Below are positions 38,922-48,126 of a stretch of DNA of 64,000 nucleotides, piece after piece. Made by a program: the position numbers and the translations under genes. The notes below the pieces were generated by a model. That model did no database searches and had not been told where the DNA came from. It saw only the letters and a list, made by a program, of their open reading frames with translations. The DNA comes from an uncultured beta proteobacterium (GTDB lineage Bacteria > Pseudomonadota > Gammaproteobacteria > Burkholderiales > Burkholderiaceae_C), in the NCBI GenBank assembly GCA_903909815.1, contig CAIVXG010000217.1, positions 82,821 to 146,820 of the forward strand. The letters are read 5' to 3'. Every line of letters begins with the position of its first letter. Position 1 is the stretch's first letter.

Positions 38922-39706
38922 TGGCTTCTTACCAAGATTATCTGCTGCACCTGGCAGACAACGCCCTGATTCTGGGTCAGCGCAATGCCGAGTGGTGCGG
39001 CCACGGCCCCGTCCTGGAAGAAGACCTGGCGCTGGCCAACAACAGCCTGGACCTGATAGGCCAAGCCCGCCTGCTGTACCAGCATGTGGCCACCGTGCGC
39101 AAGGACGGAAAAAGCAGCGAAGACCTGCTGGCGTACTTCCGCGACGTGCCCGACTTCAAGAACTACACGCTGTTGGAACTGCCGCACCGCACCGCGATCC
39201 TGCCCACGTCCAGCGGCGACCGCGACTATGCGGTCACGGTGGCTCGCAACTTCCTGTACAGCGCGCTCATGGTGCAGGCCTGGGCCGCGCTGGCGGGGTC
39301 TACCGACGCACAAATCGCCGCGATTGCGTCCAAGTCGCTGAAAGAGGTGCAGTACCACTTGCGCCACGCGCATGACTGGGTGCTGCGTCTGGGCGATGGC
39401 ACGGACGAATCGCAGCGCCGCATGCAAGCCGCCTTCGACTACCTCATGCCCTTTACCCAGGAATTCTGGTCAGAGAGCGCCATGGAAACCGCCGCCGTCA
39501 AAACCGGTGCGGGCGTCGATGTGCGCGCGTTCAAGGCCGAGTGGGAAGCCATGGTGGGCGATACCCTGCAGGCCGCCACCCTGAGGCGCCCCGCCAGCAC
39601 CGGCTTTGTTACCACCGGCAAGCACGGTGTGCACTCAGAGCACCTGGGCTTTTTGTTGGCGGAAATGCAAAGCCTGGCGCGCGCGCACCCCGAGGCCGTC
39701 TGGTAA
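38921..39706 (+). CDS. paaC: 1,2-phenylacetyl-CoA epoxidase subunit PaaC
   Basis: YLLHLADNALILGQRNAEWCGHGPVLEEDLALANNSLDLIGQARLLYQH. Confidence 0.95.
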   Translation: MASYQDYLLHLADNALILGQRNAEWCGHGPVLEEDLALANNSLDLIGQARLLYQHVATVRKDGKSSEDLLAYFRDVPDFKNYTLLELPHRTAILPTSSGDRDYAVTVARNFLYSALMVQAWAALAGSTDAQIAAIASKSLKEVQYHLRHAHDWVLRLGDGTDESQRRMQAAFDYLMPFTQEFWSESAMETAAVKTGAGVDVRAFKAEWEAMVGDTLQAATLRRPASTGFVTTGKHGVHSEHLGFLLAEMQSLARAHPEAVW

Positions 39707-39711
39707 CGGTC

Positions 39712-40302
39712 ATGCCCATGAATGTCTCATCCAGCGGTCAGCCGATCGCTCCGGCCATGTTGCCCGATGGACCGCTGGCTCCAAGCCAGGAGACTCACGC
39801 GCACCACGCCATCTGGGACTTGCTGGAGTCGGTCACCGACCCGGAAATTCCGGTGGTGAATCTGCGCGAGATGGGCATTCTGCGGGCCGTGCGGCAAGGC
39901 CCGCAGGGTCTGGATGTGGTGATCACCCCCACCTACAGCGGCTGCCCCGCGATGGGGCAGATGGAGGACGATGTGGCTCATGCACTGTCCAGCGCTGGCG
40001 TGGCCGCACGCGTCGTCACGCAGCTTGCACCGGCCTGGTCCACTGACTGGATCACCGCTGAGGGGCGTGAAAAACTGCGCGCTTACGGCATCGCGCCGCC
40101 CATGAAAAGCGCCTGCGCCGCGGCCGGCGCCCAGGTGTTGACCTTTGCTTCCAAGGGCCTGAACGTGAGGGACACCGTTGCCTGTCCGCAATGTGGTTCT
40201 GAAGACACCACCGAAATATCGCACTTTGGCTCCACCGCTTGCAAGGCTTTGTACCGCTGCCTGAGCTGTATGGAGCCGTTTGACTACTTCAAACCCTATT
40301 AA
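39712..40302 (+). CDS. paaD: 1,2-phenylacetyl-CoA epoxidase subunit PaaD
   Basis: LLESVTDPEIPVVNLREMGILRAV, TPTYSGCPAMGQMEDD, CPQCGSEDTTEISHFGSTACKALYRCLSCMEPFDYFKPY. Confidence 0.95.
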   Translation: MPMNVSSSGQPIAPAMLPDGPLAPSQETHAHHAIWDLLESVTDPEIPVVNLREMGILRAVRQGPQGLDVVITPTYSGCPAMGQMEDDVAHALSSAGVAARVVTQLAPAWSTDWITAEGREKLRAYGIAPPMKSACAAAGAQVLTFASKGLNVRDTVACPQCGSEDTTEISHFGSTACKALYRCLSCMEPFDYFKPY

Positions 40303-40318
40303 CCCAGGCACCACCACC

Positions 40319-41422
40319 ATGACTGCATCTTCCCGTTTTCACGATCTGCGCGTTGCTCGGATCAACCCCGAGGCGGCTGGCTCGGTTGCCATCGCCTTCA
40401 GCGTGCCCGATGCTTTGCTCGAGCACTTTGACTTCCAGCCCGGTCAGTACCTTACCCTGCGCAGCCAGATCAACGGTGCCGACGTGCGGCGCAGCTATTC
40501 CATCTGCTCCACCCACAGCCACCTCCAGCGCAGTCATGAACTGGTGGTGGGCATTCGCCCGATGGAGGGCGGCATTTTTTCCAATTGGGCGGCCAGCAGC
40601 CTCAAGGCCGGTGACACCCTGTCGGTGATGCCCCCCGAAGGGCGCTTTGTGTCCAAGCGACCGCGGGCCCTGCACCGCGTGGCCTTTGCGGCAGGTTCAG
40701 GCATCACGCCCATCCTGTCCATCATGGCCAGCACGCTGGAAGACCAGCCCGAGTCCAAGTTCACTCTGGTCTATGGCAACCGCAGCATGGGCTCGGTCAT
40801 GTTCAACGAGGCGCTGCAAGACCTTAAGGACCGTTTTGCCGATCGCCTTACGCTGATCCATGTGCTATCGCGCCAGGCGCAAGAAGTGGACCTGCTGCAA
40901 GGCCGTATCGATGGCGCCAAGGTGCGCTCCCTCATTGATACCCTGTTGCCTGTGGCCAGCATGGACGAGGTCTTCATCTGTGGCCCGGAAGTGATGATTG
41001 AAGCCACGCAAAAGGCCTTGCTGGATGCCGGCGTGCCGGAAAAACAAATTCACACTGAGCGCTTTACCTCTCCTGCCTTGGAGGAGCTTACCCCCGAAGC
41101 ACGTCAGGCGGCAGTGGCCAATTGGAAACTCCCGGCCGGTGGCCAGGTCGCGCTGACGGTGGTGCTGGATGGCAAATCGCATGCGCTGCACATGAACCCG
41201 CACGAGCATGTGCTGGACGTGGCCATGGCTGCTGGCTTGGATCTTCCCTTCTCTTGCAAAGGCGGCGTCTGTGCCACTTGCCGCTGCAAGGTCATCACCG
41301 GCAGCGTGGCGATGGACAAGAACTTTGGGCTGGAAACTTGGGAGACCGACAAGGGTTTTGTGCTGAGTTGCCAGTCGCGCCCAACCAGCGAAGCCGTGAC
41401 GGTGAGTTTTGACGAACGCTAA
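40319..41422 (+). CDS. paaE: 1,2-phenylacetyl-CoA epoxidase reductase subunit PaaE
   Basis: FNR-like RRSYSICS, AAGSGITPILSIM, C-terminal ferredoxin CKGGVCATCRCKVITGSV. Confidence 0.95.
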   Translation: MTASSRFHDLRVARINPEAAGSVAIAFSVPDALLEHFDFQPGQYLTLRSQINGADVRRSYSICSTHSHLQRSHELVVGIRPMEGGIFSNWAASSLKAGDTLSVMPPEGRFVSKRPRALHRVAFAAGSGITPILSIMASTLEDQPESKFTLVYGNRSMGSVMFNEALQDLKDRFADRLTLIHVLSRQAQEVDLLQGRIDGAKVRSLIDTLLPVASMDEVFICGPEVMIEATQKALLDAGVPEKQIHTERFTSPALEELTPEARQAAVANWKLPAGGQVALTVVLDGKSHALHMNPHEHVLDVAMAAGLDLPFSCKGGVCATCRCKVITGSVAMDKNFGLETWETDKGFVLSCQSRPTSEAVTVSFDER

Positions 41423-41451
41423 CCCCTACCCCTAACCTCTTTCTGAACACC

Positions 41452-43491
41452 ATGACCCAGACCCTTCAAAGTTATATCGGCGGCCGCTGGCAGGGCAAGC
41501 AAGCCGCTGCTGCGCTGCGCAGCGCCGTCAACGGCAGGACCATTGCCCACACCCACGCCGAAGCGCTCGACTTTGGCGAGGCCGTGGAGCATGCACGCCG
41601 CAAAGGCCTGCCCGCCTTGATGGCCATGGACTTTCAGGAACGCTCCCAACGCCTCAAGGCCCTGGCAAAGCACCTGATGGAGCACAAGGAGCAGCTCTAT
41701 GCGGTGTCTGCCCACACCGGTGCCACCCGCGTCGACAGCTGGATCGATATTGACGGTGGAGCCGGAACGCTGTTTGCCTATGCGGCCATTGGCAACAATG
41801 AGTTGCCATCGGGCAATCTGGTGCATGAAGGGCCGGCTTTTGCCTTGGGTAAAAAGGGTGGCTTCAGCGGCACCCACGTGCTGGTGCCGCGCGGTGGCGT
41901 GGCCGTGCACATCAATGCCTTCAACTTTCCCGTCTGGGGCCTGCTGGAAAAGTTTGCGCCCAGCTTTCTGGCGGGCATGCCCTGCATTGGTAAACCCGCC
42001 TCCGCCACCAGCTACCTGACTGAGGCCGCCATGCGGCTGATCGTGCAATCCGGCATCCTGCCCGAGGGCAGCTTGCAGTTGGTGATTGGCGCCACCGGCG
42101 ACTTGCTGGACCGGCTGAACGGCGCCGATGTGGTCACCTTCACCGGCTCGGCCGATACCGCGTCGCGACTGCGTGTGCACCCCAATTTGATTGCCCACTC
42201 GGTACCCTTCAACGTCGAAGCCGATTCGCTCAACTGCGCCATCCTCGGGCCGGACGTCAGCCCTGATGATGAAGAGTTCACCCTTTTCGTGAAAGAAGTG
42301 GCGCGCGAGATGACGGTCAAGGCAGGGCAGAAGTGCACAGCCATTCGTCGCGCCATCGTGCCCGCGAAACACCTGGATGCCGTGTGCGAGCAACTGGCGG
42401 CGCGCCTGGCCAAGACCACGGTGGGTGACCCCTCTGACGAGCGCGTGCGCATGGGCCCGCTGGCCTCGCATGCGCAACAGGCCGACGTGGCCGAACGCAT
42501 TGCGCTGTTGCGACAAGATGCCGAACTGGTGTACGCCGGAACGCACGACTGGATTGGCGAAGGTGCGGCGCAGGGCGCCTTCTGCGCGCCTACGCTGCTG
42601 GCCTGCCGCAAGCCCATGGCGGTGGACTCGGTGCACACTATCGAAGCCTTCGGCCCGGTCAGCACGGTCATGGCGTATGCAGACCTGGACGAAGCGCTGG
42701 CTTTGGCCGCGCGCGGCCAGGGCAGCTTGGTCGCCACGCTCGTCACGCGCGACGCGGCGGTCGCGGCCCAGGCCATTCCTGCCATGGCCGCATGGCATGG
42801 CCGCCTGCACATACTGGAGCGCGAGGCCGCGGTGGAATCCACCGGTCACGGCTCACCGCTGCCCACGCTCAAGCACGGCGGGCCTGGCAGAGCAGGTGGC
42901 GGTGAGGAACTGGGCGGCCTGCGCGCTGTGAAACACTACCTGCAACGCGCAGCCGTGCAAGGCTCGCCCACCATGTTGGCGGCCGTCACGGGCGAGTATG
43001 TGCGTGGCGCCAAGGTCAACAACACCGCCGCACACCCGTTCCGCAGCTACTTTGAAGACCTGAAGATTGGTGACTCTTTGTTGACCCACAGGCGTACCGT
43101 AGGCGAGGCCGATATCGTGGCCTTTGGCGGCATCTCGGGCGATTACTTTTACATGCACTTTGATGAAGTGGCGGCCAAGGAGTCGCCGTTTGGCAAGCGC
43201 ATTGCGCACGGCTACTTTGTGCTGTCGGCCGCGGCCGGCCTGTTTGTGTCGCCGGCACCGGGCCCGGTGTTGGCCAACTACGGTCTGGACACGCTGCGTT
43301 TCGTCAAGCCGGTGGGCATAGGCGACACCATCCAGGCCCGCCTGACGGCCAAACGCAAGATCGACCGCCAGAAGGTGGACGCAACGGGCGTGGGACAAGG
43401 CGTGGTCGCGTGGGACGTGGAAGTCACCAACCAGCTTGGAGAACTCGTGGCCAGCTACGACATTCTGACCCTCGTCGCCAAGCGCACCTGA
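41452..43491 (+). CDS. paaZ: Bifunctional oxepin-CoA hydrolase/aldehyde dehydrogenase PaaZ
   Basis: ALDH domain plus C-terminal MaoC-like hydratase [35 protein letters not shown]. Confidence 0.95.
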   Translation: MTQTLQSYIGGRWQGKQAAAALRSAVNGRTIAHTHAEALDFGEAVEHARRKGLPALMAMDFQERSQRLKALAKHLMEHKEQLYAVSAHTGATRVDSWIDIDGGAGTLFAYAAIGNNELPSGNLVHEGPAFALGKKGGFSGTHVLVPRGGVAVHINAFNFPVWGLLEKFAPSFLAGMPCIGKPASATSYLTEAAMRLIVQSGILPEGSLQLVIGATGDLLDRLNGADVVTFTGSADTASRLRVHPNLIAHSVPFNVEADSLNCAILGPDVSPDDEEFTLFVKEVAREMTVKAGQKCTAIRRAIVPAKHLDAVCEQLAARLAKTTVGDPSDERVRMGPLASHAQQADVAERIALLRQDAELVYAGTHDWIGEGAAQGAFCAPTLLACRKPMAVDSVHTIEAFGPVSTVMAYADLDEALALAARGQGSLVATLVTRDAAVAAQAIPAMAAWHGRLHILEREAAVESTGHGSPLPTLKHGGPGRAGGGEELGGLRAVKHYLQRAAVQGSPTMLAAVTGEYVRGAKVNNTAAHPFRSYFEDLKIGDSLLTHRRTVGEADIVAFGGISGDYFYMHFDEVAAKESPFGKRIAHGYFVLSAAAGLFVSPAPGPVLANYGLDTLRFVKPVGIGDTIQARLTAKRKIDRQKVDATGVGQGVVAWDVEVTNQLGELVASYDILTLVAKRT

Positions 43492-43498
43492 GCACCCT

Positions 43499-44101
43499 AT
43501 GCCTTGCTATTCCATTGAAGGGGTGATCCCTGTCGTACACCCCAGCGCCTATGTGCATCCCAGCGCAGTGCTGATTGGTGATGTGCACATTGGACCCAAT
43601 TGCTACGTCGGCCCCAACGCCAGCCTGCGCGGCGACTTCGGTCGCATCGTGCTCTTGACGGGCGCCAATGTGCAGGACAACTGCGTGATGCATGGCTTCC
43701 CGCAGCAGGACACGCTGGTCGAAGAAAACGGCCATATCGGCCACGGTGCCGTGCTGCACAGCTGCACTGTCCGGCGCGATGCGCTGGTGGGCATGAACGC
43801 GGTGGTAATGGACGAGGCCGTTGTGGGTGAGCGCGCCATCGTGGCAGCCTGCGCTTTTGTGCCGGCAGGCATGCGCGTGGTAGCGCAAACCCTGGTGGCC
43901 GGAGTGCCCGCCAAGGTGATTCGTTTGCTGAAAGACGAGGAAGTCGCGTGGAAGCGCGCTGGCACCGAGACCTACCAGGACCTGACGCGACGCTGCCTGG
44001 CTAGCCTCAAAGAGGTACAGCCACTGGCGCAGGTCGAGGCCAACCGGCCCGCCGTGCAGGCGCCACAGGTCAAGCCACTCATAGCTGTCAAGCGGGGTTA
44101 A
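43499..44101 (+). CDS. paaY: Phenylacetic acid degradation protein PaaY (left-handed beta-helix, gamma-carbonic anhydrase-like)
   Basis: [40 protein letters not shown]...; end of paa cluster. Confidence 0.9.
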   Translation: MPCYSIEGVIPVVHPSAYVHPSAVLIGDVHIGPNCYVGPNASLRGDFGRIVLLTGANVQDNCVMHGFPQQDTLVEENGHIGHGAVLHSCTVRRDALVGMNAVVMDEAVVGERAIVAACAFVPAGMRVVAQTLVAGVPAKVIRLLKDEEVAWKRAGTETYQDLTRRCLASLKEVQPLAQVEANRPAVQAPQVKPLIAVKRG

Positions 44102-44289
44102 CTTCCAGCACCAATAGAGCGGTCAGTTGGCGACCGCAGTTTCCATTCTTCCCGCGCCAGCAGGATTCCCTAGAACTGCCAGCAGGCGCTGGAGCCGCGG
44201 CGCATCGCGCAAAGGCATCGGCCTCGGCACCACAGGCCCGGACCCCATCCAGTCCGGGGCGCGTGACAAGCGATCTGCGCCCTGGGGTG

Positions 44290-44420
44290 GGGGAGCGACG
44301 GGCCTCCTTGGTCGGCGTATGCCCTGGCAACCACGAGAGTGCAGGCAAGCGCAAGTGCGGAAGGACGCGCAAGGGCAACGCATGGGTGCGTAGATTTCTG
44401 CGCGAGTTGACTCATTTCGC
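44290..44420 (+). pseudogene. IS110-family transposase C-terminal fragment (remnant)
   Basis: ORF 44263-44514 contains ASLVGVCPGNHESAGKRKCGRTRKGNAWVRRFLREL, typical of the IS116/IS110/IS902 C-terminal domain; no full transposase around it. Confidence 0.6.
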
Positions 44421-44718
44421 CAGCCGAAGTTGCTGCGCCGTGAATCACAGGTTTGCCACGCTGGCTGCAGACGTTGGTCCAGCACGGCTTCGTTCCCGTC
44501 ACCGCTTGAGCTGAACTTAGACTCGCTTCTCGGGATCGGGACAACGCTCGACTTGGCGCAGGTTTCTTTCACGCTAAAGGCTAAGGAGCGCGGCAGTAGG
44601 GGCCGGCCATAAAATATTTCACTTTCGCTGTAAGAACCTGCCCGTCCGGCGCGTCTAACAGTGAGCATCAGAATTTCGGATTCCTTGTCTACTAACTTTC
44701 TATTTGGGAGCTTCCTCC

Positions 44719-45021
44719 ATGAATATGCCTTTCAGCGCTGCAGCCATCGCTCTCGCCTTGGGTGCTGCCATAGCGATGGTCACAACACCTGCAAACGCCC
44801 AGGAGAAACCGGTCGCAAAGGAAAAGTGTTTCGGTGTCGCCCTCAAAGGGCTGAACGACTGCAAAGCCGGCGCCGGCACCTCCTGCGCTGGAACGGCGAA
44901 GAGAGATTTTCAAGGAAATTCCTGGTCGTATGTACCCAAGGGAAGCTGCGAAAAGACCGCGTCTAGGACCTCGTCCACGGGTTTCGGTCAGGCTCACGAG
45001 TTCCAGGAAAAAGGCGTCTAA
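44719..45021 (+). CDS. DUF2282 family small exported protein (bufferin/BufA1-like metallophore precursor)
   Basis: Signal peptide [27 protein letters not shown] then [45 protein letters not shown] (four conserved Cys). Confidence 0.75.
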   Translation: MNMPFSAAAIALALGAAIAMVTTPANAQEKPVAKEKCFGVALKGLNDCKAGAGTSCAGTAKRDFQGNSWSYVPKGSCEKTASRTSSTGFGQAHEFQEKGV

Positions 45022-45120
45022 ACAGTTTCTGTCGTAGCCTGATTTGTGTGCTGGCAGTCGGCCCTGAGGTCATGTATCGCTGCGCTATTATCATTGAGAT
45101 AACCAAGGAGTCCCGGACCC

Positions 45121-47214
45121 ATGTTTGGCTCAATGTCCATACGCACGCGTTTGGTCTTTTCATTTGCCGTCTTGCTGGGTTTGTTGCTAGCCGTTGCGGC
45201 GGTGTCACTGCAGCGCTTTGAAGTTCTGACCAGCACCACCCAGCGCATCGTTGACTATGAGGTGAAGCGGGTCTTCTTGGCGCAGCGCGCGAACCAGCAT
45301 GCCCAGGCCGCAGCCATCTGCCTGCTCAATCTTCTGCAGACTCCTGAACGGGAAAAACGCAAACCGCTGTATGCCAGCATGGACGCCGAACTCGCGGCCT
45401 CGGACATGGCTGTAGGCGATCTGGGAATGACCCTGGTCACGCCCGAGGTGCGGGCGGGTATCGAACGCGTCACGGGCCTGCGCAAGATCTACGGCGAGTC
45501 GTTCCAGGAAACCGTTGAGCTAATCGAGTTGGAAGGAACGGCGGCTGCGCGCCTGCACTTTGAAAGCAGAACGCAGACGGCGCTGAACACCTTGTTGCTT
45601 GAAACACTGGCGCTGGCGCGCCACCAGCAGCAGCAAATGCAGGTCGATCTGGAGCAAATCAAAACCAGCGCTGCCAATGCCAGACAAACGCTGATTGCGC
45701 TTGCAATGGTGGCCCTGGCGGCCGGGGCACTGCTTGCGTTTGCTATTGGACGCAGCATCGTCAAACCGGTACGAGAAGCCGTCTTCGGGGCGGAAACCAT
45801 TGCGGGTGGCGACTACAAGAAGCACGTTCCGACGGGCCAGAAGGACGAGATCGGTGCCTTGATGCTGGCGCTCAGCGTGATGCGCGACAGCATCGGCAGT
45901 AGGGAAGATAGAATCGCGCGCCTGGCCTATGTAGACACCCTCACCGGACTTCCCAATCGAACCCATTTCCTGGTGAAATTCGCAGCCCTGCCGGCGGGCA
46001 GCTCCGGCGCCCTGGTGATCCTGGATGTGGACCGTTTCGCCGCTATCAACAATGCCCTTGGGCATGCCATCGGAGACCGTCTTCTATGCGAAATTTCGAC
46101 GCGCCTGGCCCGGGTGGCGGGTCAGGGCAACATCGCACGACTGTGGGGCGACGAGTTCGCGCTGTTGCTGCCAGGTGCCGACGAAACCGCAGCGGCGGCA
46201 CAAGTGCGAGGGGTCCTCGCGGCCCTTCGTGTGCCCATGAGTGTCGATGGCCAACGCCTGGATATCAATGTCAGCATGGGGGTTGCACTGTTTGGGTCTG
46301 ATGAAGCCAACATCGCCGCGCTGCTACGGCGAGCCGACGGGGCGATGGTGAGGGCCAAGCGACGGCACGACGGATTTGCCTTTGGTTCCGAACTGGATGA
46401 CGAGCCGGAGCATGAGGAACTTTCCTTGATCGGCGAGATGCGCGAAGCCCTGGTGCGCAATGAATTTGTCGTCTTCTACCAGCCCAAGCTGAACCTTTCG
46501 AAAAACAGGATCAGCGGTGCCGAGGCGCTGATCCGATGGCGCCACCCGACCAAGGGGATGATTGCGCCCATGCGATTCATCCCTTTTGCCGAGCAAACCG
46601 GTTTCATCCGCGAGATTACGCCCTGGCTGCTGGAACATGTGATCGAGCAGGCGGCCCAGTGGCGCCGATCCGGCATGACGGTCGTGGCATCGGTGAATCT
46701 GTCGACGCTGGATCTATTGAATCGAGATCTGGTGCCGCAGATTCAAGGGCTGCTAGATCGCTTTGATTTGCCCGCAGAGCAACTGTGCCTGGAAATCACG
46801 GAGAGCGCCTTGATGGACGAACCGGAACTGGCGTTGAAGCACCTGAACGAACTGTCCGCGCATGGCCTGAAGCTTTCCATTGACGACTACGGCTCCGGCC
46901 AGGCGTCGCTGGGCTATGTCAAGAGCTTGCCGGTGAATGAGTTGAAGATTGATCGTGTTTTCGTCACGGACGTGGACAGCACCCCCAAGAATGCGGCCAT
47001 TGTGCGCTCGACCATTCTGTTGTGCCGCGAACTTGGACTCTCGGTAGTGGCAGAGGGCGCGGAAAATTCAAACGAGTTGGACTGGCTCAAGGACAACGGT
47101 TGCGATGTGGTTCAGGGCTATGTCATCGCGAAACCCATGGCACTGGACGACTTTGTTGCGTGGGTTGACAACTTCGACCAGAACAATTCAAGCCAAAAAG
47201 GCAAAGTGGGGTGA
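45121..47214 (+). CDS. Membrane GGDEF/EAL protein with HAMP; degenerate WGDEF motif, intact EAL
   Basis: TM + HAMP (IGRSIVKPVREAV...), ARLWGDEFALLL, GAEALIRWRHPTKGMI, LSIDDYGSGQASLGYVKSLPVNELKIDR. Confidence 0.9.
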   Translation: MFGSMSIRTRLVFSFAVLLGLLLAVAAVSLQRFEVLTSTTQRIVDYEVKRVFLAQRANQHAQAAAICLLNLLQTPEREKRKPLYASMDAELAASDMAVGDLGMTLVTPEVRAGIERVTGLRKIYGESFQETVELIELEGTAAARLHFESRTQTALNTLLLETLALARHQQQQMQVDLEQIKTSAANARQTLIALAMVALAAGALLAFAIGRSIVKPVREAVFGAETIAGGDYKKHVPTGQKDEIGALMLALSVMRDSIGSREDRIARLAYVDTLTGLPNRTHFLVKFAALPAGSSGALVILDVDRFAAINNALGHAIGDRLLCEISTRLARVAGQGNIARLWGDEFALLLPGADETAAAAQVRGVLAALRVPMSVDGQRLDINVSMGVALFGSDEANIAALLRRADGAMVRAKRRHDGFAFGSELDDEPEHEELSLIGEMREALVRNEFVVFYQPKLNLSKNRISGAEALIRWRHPTKGMIAPMRFIPFAEQTGFIREITPWLLEHVIEQAAQWRRSGMTVVASVNLSTLDLLNRDLVPQIQGLLDRFDLPAEQLCLEITESALMDEPELALKHLNELSAHGLKLSIDDYGSGQASLGYVKSLPVNELKIDRVFVTDVDSTPKNAAIVRSTILLCRELGLSVVAEGAENSNELDWLKDNGCDVVQGYVIAKPMALDDFVAWVDNFDQNNSSQKGKVG

Positions 47215-47233
47215 GGGTTTTGTCGACGCCGAT

Positions 47234-47401
47234 GGCTGCTTCGTCCGGCACCGCCACGTAATCGATTTGCCGATTCAGCGCGGCGCCAATGCGCGCCATC
47301 GCTTTGCCATTAGACAGCGCCGCATCGCCGGGCTGCAGCAAGACTTTGGCCGCGACGGCGGCAATATCGCGAGCATCGATGAACGACACATTCCCTTCGT
47401 T
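47234..47401 (-). pseudogene. Remnant of an NmrA/NAD(P)-binding oxidoreductase
   Basis: Minus-strand NEGNVSFIDARDIAAVAAKVLLQPGD...ALNRQIDYVAVPDEAA resembles the C-terminal half of NmrA-like proteins; Rossmann N-terminus absent. Confidence 0.5.
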
Positions 47402-47485
47402 CTGGGTAGAGATGCACTCCGGACAGTATGCGAAAGAGCTTTTAGGCACAGCTTTGATTGATTCGCCGCTTACAATGATCGACTT

Positions 47486-47560
47486 GCGACCGTGGTGAAA
47501 CGGATATCATTAAGGCCTCCGAAGCCTTCGTTTCAGGTTCGATTCCTGACGGTCGCACCA
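47486..47560 (+). tRNA. tRNA-Arg (anticodon CCG)
   Basis: GCGACCG acceptor pairs with CGGTCGC, discriminator A + encoded CCA; anticodon loop CTCCGAA; T-arm TCAGGTTCGATTCCTGA. Confidence 0.93.
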
Positions 47561-47696
47561 ACTTGTATTTGAGTCCAAATTTGGTCCAAAAATCCCGGGG
47601 CAGATTTCCTTTGGTTTCCGAAGATTTCTGAGCTCTTCCTCGTGTTATGAATGAGTTAGATCTGGCACAGAAGGGACGTGGCCGTCAAAAGCTTTC

Positions 47697-47782
47697 GTCA
47701 TTGCGAGCGCAGCGCGGCAAACCATGCTCGCATAACGGTGGTGCTCGAGGATTGCCGCGTCGCTGGAGCTCTTCGCAATGAC
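47697..47782. repeat. REP-like imperfect palindrome, copy A
   Basis: GTCATTGCGAGCGCAGCGCGGCAA...GGATTGCCGCGTCGCTGGAGCTCTTCGCAATGAC. Confidence 0.75.
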
Positions 47783-48126
47783 GGAAGTGTCTTTCAGGTA
47801 TTCTGGAACTCAATAATCCGAATCGTTCAAATCCCGCCCAGTTCCTTACGCAGCAAATTCAGCCAGTTGTCGACCAAGATGCGGTCCAAGGGCGCCATGT
47901 TCTCCAGACGCTTCTTCCATACCTCGCTCGACTGCAGTGGTATCTGCATCGTGCCTGCGGTCGCGAGAGGGTCTAAGTGAAAACACGCAGCGGTTCGCCT
48001 GCATTCCTCCATAGAATTGGTAACGGTTCCACTTATTGTATGCCTCGGTCCAAGGCGAGCGCTGGTTCCGGGAGCATGGCCGACGTTTCGTTCACAACAA
48101 GCTCCCCTTTTTTTAAATTTTCCTGG

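Noticed and set aside
44123-44668. 181-aa minus-strand ORF between paaY and the DUF2282 gene
   Set aside because: Covers the IS110 remnant on the opposite strand and shows no domain; likely chance
47827-48012. 61-aa minus-strand ORF (MEECRRTAACFHLDPLATAGTMQIPLQSSEVWKKRLENMAPLDRILVDNWLNLLRKELGGI)
   Set aside because: Short, no recognisable family, no clear ribosome-binding site; could be a remnant but not supportable
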